NCBI GenBank assembly: GCA_010024525.1
Contig: RGGS01000040.1
Span: forward strand, 1-8,549
DNA: 8,549 bases
Source of the DNA: Verrucomicrobiota bacterium
Lineage (GTDB): Bacteria; Verrucomicrobiota; Verrucomicrobiia; Methylacidiphilales; Verrucolacustridaceae
Direction: 5' to 3'
Both the position numbers and the translations under genes were made by a program. Under the pieces are notes generated by a model. It searched no databases. It had not been told where the DNA came from and was given only the letters and a program-made list of their open reading frames with translations. Below are positions 1 to 6,026 of this stretch, piece by piece. Positions within the stretch are counted from its first letter, which is position 1. Each line of letters starts with the position of its first letter.

Positions 1-676
1 AAAAGGAGTCAGCGTCACGGGCGCCCTTCACCTCCGTCCAAACCCTTCCGGCATACAAGCCACAGTGGTCGTTGGAACCACCCATCAGGGCTTTTTTCCA
101 GGGCTCGGCGTCCAATGGCTCGATCCCGTGATCCGACACCAGGCTCCGAATCTTTTCGGGGGTGAGTCTTTCCAAACAAGCGCGCACCATCTCCTGACTG
201 GTTCGGGCCCTTAAACCATTCACGGATTCAAAGACCCGGAAAAGGAGAAGCAGTTTTTCAAAATGCTCTGGTTTAAATTTTCCGTCCAGATTCAGGAGAG
301 GATGCGCCACGGCATGCACAATCCCTTCGTGTCTCAGGAACCTCGACAAATCAAAGACATTCCCTCGTATTCTCTCCACCTCCACCTGCTGTCTTTCATC
401 CAGATTCCAGGCCAGAATGTGCACCTTGCAACGGTCCTCAGGGAAGTACGTTGTGACCTCCATGCCTGGGATAAACCCTTCGCAACCGCGAAGTTCCCGT
501 GCCCCTCCCAGGGTGTTGTGATCCGTCAGTGTGACAAACTCATGCCCCTGCTTCCTCAGTAGTTCGTACAACCTGCGTGGATGCGAAAGCGAGTCTGGTA
601 TACCCGCCTTGCGCAAAATCCATTCGGTGGGACGGTCGGAGTGCCTTGAATGAAGATGAAGATCACACTTGGACAT
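1..676 (-). CDS. PHP-domain protein, putative metal-dependent phosphoesterase (3' end cut by window edge)
   Basis: The visible 225 residues form a PHP domain, a metal-dependent hydrolase fold that usually cleaves phosphoesters. The first motif is HLHSRHSD at residues 7-14. TDHN follows at 51-54, GMEVTTYFPED at 71-81, VHILAW at 85-90, AVAHP at 122-126 and GGSNDHCG at 199-206. The N-terminal pattern DLHLHSRHSDRPTEW and the EVTTYFPED stretch resemble, from memory, a PHP subfamily often encoded beside GT4 glycosyltransferases. The start ATG lies inside the end of the upstream deacetylase gene (14-base overlap). No clear Shine-Dalgarno sequence precedes it, so translation is probably coupled. One oddity: the last metal motif reads S-N-D-H where PHP proteins usually have S-D-x-H, so a ligand Asp may be Asn202. 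The substrate is unknown. The frame is open to the left edge and the C-terminus is not seen. No signal peptide is present, so it is expected in the cytoplasm. Confidence 0.88.
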   Translation of the reverse strand, partial: MSKCDLHLHSRHSDRPTEWILRKAGIPDSLSHPRRLYELLRKQGHEFVTLTDHNTLGGARELRGCEGFIPGMEVTTYFPEDRCKVHILAWNLDERQQVEVERIRGNVFDLSRFLRHEGIVHAVAHPLLNLDGKFKPEHFEKLLLLFRVFESVNGLRARTSQEMVRACLERLTPEKIRSLVSDHGIEPLDAEPWKKALMGGSNDHCGLYAGRVWTEVKGARDADSF

Positions 677-2117
677 GTTCGGAATAAGAAACCGAACGAT
701 ATCCACGGTTGGCCAACTCTTCGAGCAAAACCCCCACCTGTCGCCGGACCAAGGGCTCCTCCAGGTCCCTTGGATGCAAACTCAACCGCACCAGGTCCCT
801 GTCAGCCCAAATAGACTTCCATATGGGTTGCCAACGAAGGGCCAAAAACTTTCTCCATCCGGAACGCAGGCTATAAACCCCTGCCCAAGCAGGGTCACGG
901 GTTCCATCAGCCAAATGCACCAACTCCCTCAAACGGCAGGTGTAGGCAAACCCCATCCTCCTGAGAATGGGCTCCAGGGAGTTGGGATAAAGCCAACCCG
1001 GCGCAATAAACCCAGCGGCAGTCCATCCAAGACGCCGCCAAATTGCCAGACCCGCCTCCAACCGCCTCTCCGCCTCATCGTCGGAAAGGTTATAAAATTC
1101 CGACTCTTGGTTGCTGTAAACCCGAGTCCACCACCAAGAGTTCCCCGGCAACCCCTCCCGGTCGTGGTAATAGCCATGAAGCGCCAAATCGTGACCCTGT
1201 TCCTGCCATTGGCTTAATACTTTTACACTTTCGGCACATTGGTCGATGCAACGCCCATGATGATACTCCGGAATAACTAGGATGGAGGCATGGCCCGGAC
1301 AACGGGAAAGACAAAATTCAAGCTGCTCGATGATCTGCAACCTGCTGCCCGAATGAAAATCATGCAAAGATAGCAGAAGTTTTCGCCCACTCTTGCGATA
1401 CCTTCTTCCACCCTCTTTTTGCAGATCCTTCCCGTAAAGCAGCGGAAACTCCGCCAGATCCTTGACCACCGTGCAAAGGAAAACCTTTTCTTTGGAGTGC
1501 TGACGAAATTTGGTGACTTCTTTGCGGTCGGTGACTCGAAAGCCGTATCGGGCAAACATTCTCTCTCCTCGTCGATCCCCGCGGGTGACAATCTGGCCGT
1601 AAACACACCGCACCCCGTACTGCCCCATGCATTTTAGAAAAGCGTCGATCAGGGTTCGCACGGCCTCCACACTTCGCACACTCGGTCGTAGATTGACGTG
1701 AAAATGAGCTGCCTCTTTGGGTTTGTTTGGGGTCTCCCGCCAACCACGGAACAACAACCAGAGCAGGTATTTTCGGCTCGCGTGATTATAGGAAAAAACA
1801 AAGCCCCTGACCGCCCTCACCAGCCATCCGGGAAGTTGCTTCCAAATAAATTCCTCATGCCTCGCAGAGTTCCGGGAGGCGGTCAAATACCCCTCCAGAA
1901 CGCCGGCTTGGTTCTCCAAAACAAAACAGCATTCCGGTTCCGCATCGGTATATGGAGAGGTCAGAAAGTCATTGAAAAGCTCCCGGTCCTGAAACACGGG
2001 ATCGATCGGACTCCCCAGAAAACCTGTGTCCCCACAGATTTGCCGCACGTGGGCACGATCCTCTGGCCGATAAGGGCGGACCCGAAATCCTGAACGAGCC
2101 TTATCTTCCGTTTGCAT
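663..2117 (-). CDS. Fusion protein: GNAT-like acyltransferase domain plus DUF2334-type polysaccharide deacetylase domain
   Basis: The product has 484 residues. Residues about 11-215 look like a GNAT acyltransferase: FRVRPYRPEDRAHVRQI at the start, a beta-4 strand AHFHVNL at 137-143, and ERMFARYGFRV near 185-195. Residues about 246-475 look like the DUF2334 branch of the NodB/CE4 superfamily: LHDFH at 251-255, PEYHHG at 283-288, LHGYYH at 313-318 (metal-type H-x3-H, His314 and His318), GFIAPGWLYP at 369-378 and LSLHP at 445-449. A deacetylase joined to an acyltransferase could exchange the acyl group on an amino sugar, but this is inference. The usual acetyl-CoA loop (R-G-x-G-x-G/A) reads R148-S-V-E-A-V, without its glycines, so the first domain may be inactive or bind something else. 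The frame is open up to 2291, but the chosen ATG matches the domain start and overlaps the end of the glycosyltransferase gene by 17 bases. No signal peptide or membrane segment is seen. Confidence 0.85.
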   Translation of the reverse strand: MQTEDKARSGFRVRPYRPEDRAHVRQICGDTGFLGSPIDPVFQDRELFNDFLTSPYTDAEPECCFVLENQAGVLEGYLTASRNSARHEEFIWKQLPGWLVRAVRGFVFSYNHASRKYLLWLLFRGWRETPNKPKEAAHFHVNLRPSVRSVEAVRTLIDAFLKCMGQYGVRCVYGQIVTRGDRRGERMFARYGFRVTDRKEVTKFRQHSKEKVFLCTVVKDLAEFPLLYGKDLQKEGGRRYRKSGRKLLLSLHDFHSGSRLQIIEQLEFCLSRCPGHASILVIPEYHHGRCIDQCAESVKVLSQWQEQGHDLALHGYYHDREGLPGNSWWWTRVYSNQESEFYNLSDDEAERRLEAGLAIWRRLGWTAAGFIAPGWLYPNSLEPILRRMGFAYTCRLRELVHLADGTRDPAWAGVYSLRSGWRKFLALRWQPIWKSIWADRDLVRLSLHPRDLEEPLVRRQVGVLLEELANRGYRSVSYSEHVQV

Positions 2118-3255
2118 AAACCTGCATCTGCCGCGAAAAGGTTTTTTCCCAGCTGTAGTTTTGGCTGACAAAGTCAGCGGCCCTCTTGCGATCGGCGGCC
2201 TGCAGATTCCTCGTTTTTCTAACCACCGCCTCCGCAAGACCAGTGCTGCTTCGATCCAAGGACCAGCTTTTCTGATCGGCAGCCTGTTCACTCATCGCTC
2301 CCCCGTGAAAAGCCACCACGGGACATCCGCACCCTTGGGCTTCAAGTAAAACCAACCCGAAAGTCTCCCACCGCCCGGGATGAACCAAAAGATCGGCTGC
2401 CCGATACCAGTCAGCCAATTCCTGTGGATGATGTAAAAACGGAATCCGGCGCACCTGCGGGTTGTGATGGCAGAATGTTTCCACTGCATCGGTCATCTGG
2501 CCGTCCCCGATCATCACTCCCAACCATGGATTTTGGCAAAGCTGCCCGATCTTCTCCCAAGTCCTTAACAGTAACGCGGTATCCTTATCCGGGGAAAACC
2601 GCCCCACATAAAGCAAAACGGGACGGTCCGTGGGTAATCCAAGTTTGCGACGGATTGCCAGGCGATCCCTGTTCGGATCTTCACGGTAAATGGTCGTATC
2701 CACCCCTAAGGGGAGATGAATCAAGCGACGCACCCCCCAACCATCCAATACCCTTATCAGATGCTGGCTTCCCACAAAGACCCCCTTTCCTTTGTCGGCA
2801 AGATTCCTGAGATAATCACCCGCCACACGCTCAACCCATTTTCGTGCCCAGGTCCCGGCAAACTTAAGAACCGTCCTCAACATGGCGTCAGGAAAGTGGG
2901 AATGATAAAACATGTAAAAATCCGACCCCCTTCGATTGGCCCAGTTCCGGGCCAGCATGGCGGCATGGTAGGGGTCGCCGGCTTCGACGATTTCCGGGTT
3001 CTCGGAGTAAAGAATTTGCAGGAGGGAGGGCAAATCCAGCATCCATCGATAGCGTGACGTCCGGTTCACCAAGGGGCCCCGAACCTTCCAGATTTTTCCC
3101 CGACCGCCCTCCACCTGCTCGGTTTTGGATCCCGGAACGATCATTAGGTGTTCATGGGGAGTCTCATGGAGAATGTATTGGCGTTTTGCCTGTAGGTATG
3201 ACTTCACGCCACCTCCCAGGGGGGAGTAAATTTGCGTCAAATCACAGATCTTCAT
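2101..3255 (-). CDS. GT4-family glycosyltransferase
   Basis: This 384-residue protein is a typical GT-B fold retaining glycosyltransferase, of the usual length for family GT4. It moves a sugar from a nucleotide-sugar donor to an acceptor, which the sequence does not reveal. The N-terminal acceptor domain opens with MKICDLTQIYSPLGGGVKSY, the glycine-rich first loop lying at residues 14-16. The donor-binding half starts near 212 with LLYVGRFSPDKD (214-225). The E-x7-E signature is ETFGLVLLE, Glu297 to Glu305, followed by GCPVVAFHGGA (310-320). No signal peptide or membrane segment is seen, so it probably works on the cytoplasmic side of the membrane. It is the first gene of a three-gene run with overlapping ends. 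No Shine-Dalgarno sequence is evident before the ATG, but the conserved N-terminus supports this start. The next gene upstream is divergent and begins only 17 bases away. The GT4 assignment is firm; donor and acceptor are unknown. Confidence 0.93.
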   Translation of the reverse strand: MKICDLTQIYSPLGGGVKSYLQAKRQYILHETPHEHLMIVPGSKTEQVEGGRGKIWKVRGPLVNRTSRYRWMLDLPSLLQILYSENPEIVEAGDPYHAAMLARNWANRRGSDFYMFYHSHFPDAMLRTVLKFAGTWARKWVERVAGDYLRNLADKGKGVFVGSQHLIRVLDGWGVRRLIHLPLGVDTTIYREDPNRDRLAIRRKLGLPTDRPVLLYVGRFSPDKDTALLLRTWEKIGQLCQNPWLGVMIGDGQMTDAVETFCHHNPQVRRIPFLHHPQELADWYRAADLLVHPGRWETFGLVLLEAQGCGCPVVAFHGGAMSEQAADQKSWSLDRSSTGLAEAVVRKTRNLQAADRKRAADFVSQNYSWEKTFSRQMQVYANGR

Positions 3256-3258
3256 CCA

Positions 3259-3264
3259 GAGGTG
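3259..3264 (+). promoter_or_regulatory. Shine-Dalgarno sequence supporting the start of the CE4 deacetylase gene
   Basis: GAGGTG lies 8 bases before the ATG at 3273, a good match and spacing. A second candidate, AGGAAG at 3294-3299, sits only 3 bases before an in-frame ATG at 3303. I prefer the first. The gap between the divergent genes (3256-3272) is filled by this site, so any promoter for either gene must lie inside the neighbour's coding sequence. Confidence 0.5.
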
Positions 3265-3272
3265 CCTTGATC

Positions 3273-4016
3273 ATGCCTCCATCTCTGCTAAATAGGAAGT
3301 CTATGAGGCGGAACGATTTTCTACGCCTGTTATCCATGGCTGGAGTTGGATGCATCACGCCCGGTCTGGCCCAACCTAATCAGCCCACGATCGAGGGGGA
3401 GTTTGAGATCAATCCCCACTTCATTAATAGCGGACCTGGGTTTGGCAACCGTCTGGCCCTGACCTTTGACGATGGCCCCACCCCGGGAGTCACGGAGCGG
3501 GTTCTGGCGGAACTCTCGAAGCGGAATCTTCATGCCACCTTTTTCCTGATTGGCTCAAAAGTGGACGCCTCCCCCGATCTGGCCCGACGGTTAGTCGACG
3601 AAGGCCACGATGTGGCCAACCATTCCTACACCCACCCGCGGTTGGCTGGGATGTCCGATACCGCCGTGGAACAGCAACTCTCCCGCACCCAAGAAGCCAT
3701 CACCCGCGCCACCGGAGTTACCCCGGTTTGGTTTCGCCCGCCTTATGGGGCCTTTCGAAGGGAACAAGGCCCAATCGCCTCCAAGATGGGGTTGGGAGTG
3801 GCCTACTGGTCTGTGGATCCCAAAGACTGGTCCCAACCGGGAAGCTCAACCATCACGCAAAGGGTCCTATCCGCCAGCCAACCTGGTTCCATTATTTTGC
3901 TGCACGATCTGCATCCCCAGACAGCCGATGCAGTGCCCGCTATTTTTGATGGATTGGTGGAGCGAGCTTTTCTGCCGACACCGTTTCACAACTTTGTCGG
4001 CATGCCCTACGCCTGA
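3273..4016 (+). CDS. Exported polysaccharide deacetylase, NodB/CE4 family
   Basis: The 247-residue product has every CE4 motif in order: TFDDGP at 64-69 (catalytic base and metal Asp), HSYTH at 117-121 (metal His117 and His121), RPPYG at 155-159, VDPKDW at 181-186 and LLHD at 209-212 (His211). The enzyme should therefore be an active metal-dependent de-N-acetylase, probably of peptidoglycan, chitin-like or surface GlcNAc polymers; the substrate is not determined. The N-terminus holds RR followed by DFLRLL and a hydrophobic stretch ending near GLAQ. This looks like a Tat-type export signal, though the spacing after the arginines is one residue off the usual R-R-x-F-L. An in-frame ATG at 3303 would give 237 residues with the same signal. 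It is the only plus-strand gene in the window, diverging from the glycosyltransferase and converging on the beta-helix gene with one base between stop codons. Confidence 0.93.
   Translation: MPPSLLNRKSMRRNDFLRLLSMAGVGCITPGLAQPNQPTIEGEFEINPHFINSGPGFGNRLALTFDDGPTPGVTERVLAELSKRNLHATFFLIGSKVDASPDLARRLVDEGHDVANHSYTHPRLAGMSDTAVEQQLSRTQEAITRATGVTPVWFRPPYGAFRREQGPIASKMGLGVAYWSVDPKDWSQPGSSTITQRVLSASQPGSIILLHDLHPQTADAVPAIFDGLVERAFLPTPFHNFVGMPYA
3973..4002. other. Perfect 8-bp inverted repeat at the end of the convergent gene pair
   Basis: TGCCGACA (3973-3980) pairs exactly with TGTCGGCA (3995-4002) around a 14-base loop. It lies in the last codons of the CE4 gene, just downstream of the stop codon of the opposing beta-helix gene. 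No T-run follows on either strand, so it is not a standard intrinsic terminator. It could slow polymerase or protect mRNA ends, or be chance. Confidence 0.3.
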
Positions 4017-4017
4017 A

Positions 4018-4647
4018 CTAGATCTTACCTTCCCCTCTCCAGATCGTTCCCGGAAGGATTTTAGCTTCCTTGGCCACCAAACTGCCGGGGTTCACAACTG
4101 CATTACAGCCAATGGAGGCACGATCGCCAACCATGGCGCCAAACTTTCTTAAGCCCGTCTCCACCAGTTGACCAGACACCCGGACACGAATGGACTGTCC
4201 GTCCAAACGGTAGTTGGAGAGGATGACTCCGGCCCCAAGATTCACCTCCCGACCGACCACAGAATCCCCCACATAGCTGAAGTGCGATACATGTGACCCG
4301 GAAAGCAGAACACAATTTTTGAATTCACAACTATTCCCCAGCACACAACCATCCCCGGCGATGACATTTTCCCGAATATAGGCGCCATGGCGGATCTCAC
4401 AGTTGTTCCCGATCCAAGCCGGACCCCGGATATACACCCCCGGCTCCACGATGGTGCCCTCTCCAAGAAAAACGTTCTCCCCGATCACCGGGGCGCCGAT
4501 CAATTTGGCTTTCGAGCCCTTCTTCAGATACTTCCGCAAATAGGATCCGATTTTCGGCAAGACCTCCCATGCATGGTTCACCCCTGCAAAAAGGGCTTCA
4601 TGGTTTTGTCCTTGGAGGTCGAAAAAGTCCGATAGGGCGGTTCCCAT
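4018..4647 (-). CDS. Stand-alone GlmU-like left-handed beta-helix acyltransferase-type protein
   Basis: The 209-residue protein has a short helical N-terminus (about 1-45) and then hexapeptide repeats of the left-handed beta-helix type: IGENVFLGEGTIVEPG at 55-70, then turns through about 200. The segment SHFSYVGD at 121-128 followed by NLGAGVILSNY at 136-146 matches the acetyltransferase half of GlmU, and His122 aligns with the catalytic histidine of that enzyme. The N-terminal uridylyltransferase domain of GlmU is absent, so it cannot be a complete GlmU. Such proteins are often labelled as UDP-GlcNAc pyrophosphorylase-related, but only the acyltransferase-type part is seen here. The real substrate is unknown, probably an amino-sugar phosphate or nucleotide sugar. 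The active form is presumably a trimer, as in the family. It lies 30 bases after hemL, in the same direction, with AGGGTGA just upstream of the ATG. Confidence 0.85.
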   Translation of the reverse strand: MGTALSDFFDLQGQNHEALFAGVNHAWEVLPKIGSYLRKYLKKGSKAKLIGAPVIGENVFLGEGTIVEPGVYIRGPAWIGNNCEIRHGAYIRENVIAGDGCVLGNSCEFKNCVLLSGSHVSHFSYVGDSVVGREVNLGAGVILSNYRLDGQSIRVRVSGQLVETGLRKFGAMVGDRASIGCNAVVNPGSLVAKEAKILPGTIWRGEGKI

Positions 4648-4677
4648 GTCATCACCCTGCCTGACTCGGTGCGGTTC

Positions 4678-5979
4678 TCAAGCCTTGTGGCGGAGAGCTT
4701 GCCGCAGCGCGTTGCGGGTAACCTCTAGCTCTTCATCCCCGTGGGCCGCGGATAGGAAACAGGTCTCGAACTGCGAAGGGGGAAAATACACCCCGGCATC
4801 CAATAAAGAGTGGAAAAACAGGCTGTAGGCTTGGGTGTCGCATCGCCGAGCGTCCTGCAGATTCCGGATGACCGACCCCGCTGGACAGAAAAAAAGACAA
4901 AACATCGACCCGATTCGAACCCAGGATGCTTGGCCCCCCGAATCTTGCATCTCCTGCACCAACATCATCTCAAGGGCTTGTCCTGTTTTTTCTAGTTTTC
5001 CATACACATCCCCACGCGCGAGGACCTTCAACTGCGCCAATCCCGCGGCCATGGCCATCGGATTGCCCGACAGAGTTCCCGCTTGATAGACCGGCCCATC
5101 TGGCGCCAAAAAGTCCATCACATCGGCTCTGCCGCCAAAAGCACCCACGGGCATTCCGCCACCAATCACCTTTCCGAAAGCAGTCAAGTCAGGGCGAATC
5201 CCGTAAATCTCCTGCGCCCCGCCAGGCGCCAGCCGAAACCCGGTCATCACCTCATCAAAGATCAGCAAAGCTTGCTGTTTTCGCGTGATCTCCCGCAGAA
5301 AGTGCAAGTATCCCTTGGCCGGCAAAATAAGACCGGCATTGGCCGGAACGGGCTCCAGAAGAACGGCGGCGATTTCCTTGCCATACTTTGCGAAAGCCGC
5401 CTCCACTGCGGTTTCATCGTTAAAAGGAAGGACCAAGGTGTCTTGCACCGCACCCTCCGTTACGCCCGCACTATCCGGCCGACCCAACGTCAATGCTCCC
5501 GAGCCGGCCGCCACCAGAAGGGCATCACTGTGGCCATGATAGCAACCGGCAAACTTGATGATTTTTGGTCTCCCCACAAAACCTCGAGCCAAGCGCACAC
5601 AGGACATGGTCGCTTCCGTTCCACTGTTGCAAAAACGGACTTTTTCTACTCCGGGCACCATGCGGGTGATCATTTCAGCCAATTCCACCTCCCCTCGGTG
5701 GGGCGTCCCAAAACTCAGTCCCTTGCCGGCAACACTCCGGACCGCTTCCACCACTTCTGGGTGGGCATGACCCAGAATCGCCGGACCCCAGCTCCCCACG
5801 TAATCAATATACTCCTTTCCATCAACATCCTGAATTCTCGACCCTTGGGCGGAGGCCATAAAGACGGGGGTTCCTCCGACCGCCCGAAAAGCCCGCACAG
5901 GGGAGTGAACTCCCCCGGGGGTGACCTTCTTGGCTCTCGCAAACAGTTCCTTGGATTGAGTGCCTCCGCCCTCTTGCAT
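4678..5979 (-). CDS. hemL: Glutamate-1-semialdehyde 2,1-aminomutase
   Basis: This PLP enzyme turns glutamate-1-semialdehyde into 5-aminolevulinate, the last step of the C5 route to haem and other tetrapyrroles, in the cytoplasm. The product has 433 residues, close to the usual length. Family marks, numbered from the chosen start, are VTPGGVHSPVRAF near 19-31, NSGTEA at 118-123 (cofactor phosphate), CYHGHSD at 146-152, DEVMTGFR at 242-249, the PLP lysine Lys270 in AFGKVIGGGMPVGAFGG, TLSGNPMAM at 302-310 and the HemL-type GVYFPPSQFE near 396-405. Other class III aminotransferases share the fold, but the PSQFE region and GGGMPVGAFGG support HemL. An in-frame ATG at 6015 would add 12 residues. 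I chose 5979 because AGGA precedes it by 6 bases and the N-terminus then fits the family. It follows recG by 47 bases and precedes the beta-helix gene by 30. Confidence 0.95.
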   Translation of the reverse strand: MQEGGGTQSKELFARAKKVTPGGVHSPVRAFRAVGGTPVFMASAQGSRIQDVDGKEYIDYVGSWGPAILGHAHPEVVEAVRSVAGKGLSFGTPHRGEVELAEMITRMVPGVEKVRFCNSGTEATMSCVRLARGFVGRPKIIKFAGCYHGHSDALLVAAGSGALTLGRPDSAGVTEGAVQDTLVLPFNDETAVEAAFAKYGKEIAAVLLEPVPANAGLILPAKGYLHFLREITRKQQALLIFDEVMTGFRLAPGGAQEIYGIRPDLTAFGKVIGGGMPVGAFGGRADVMDFLAPDGPVYQAGTLSGNPMAMAAGLAQLKVLARGDVYGKLEKTGQALEMMLVQEMQDSGGQASWVRIGSMFCLFFCPAGSVIRNLQDARRCDTQAYSLFFHSLLDAGVYFPPSQFETCFLSAAHGDEELEVTRNALRQALRHKA

Positions 5980-5985
5980 GGTGAA

Positions 5986-5989
5986 TCCT
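5986..5989 (-). promoter_or_regulatory. Shine-Dalgarno core that decides the hemL start
   Basis: On the minus strand AGGA stands 6 bases before the ATG at 5979. The other in-frame ATG at 6015 has only a weak GGA before it. This favours the shorter HemL. Confidence 0.45.
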
Positions 5990-6026
5990 AGACAGGCCGT
6001 CCTCTCCTCATCCATCCCGATCCATG

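Noticed and set aside
669..1217. Plus-strand open frame of 182 codons
   Set aside because: It is antisense to the DUF2334 domain and shows no recognisable motif.
2118..2291. N-terminal extension of the GNAT-deacetylase fusion by 58 residues
   Set aside because: The added residues are Arg/Pro-rich and lie fully inside the glycosyltransferase gene in another frame; the domain begins properly after the ATG at 2117.
3054..3272. N-terminal extension of the CE4 deacetylase
   Set aside because: It is antisense to the start of the glycosyltransferase gene and would place about 70 odd residues before the export signal; GAGGTG marks a better start at 3273.
4028..4063. Possible terminator: CCTTCC and GGAAGG followed by ATTTTAG
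   Set aside because: The stem is only 6 bp with an 18-base loop and the T-run is short; it also lies within the beta-helix coding sequence.
5083..5991. Plus-strand open frame of 302 codons
   Set aside because: It is opposite hemL, which has full family motifs; the product is rich in Arg, Pro, His and Ser with no domain.
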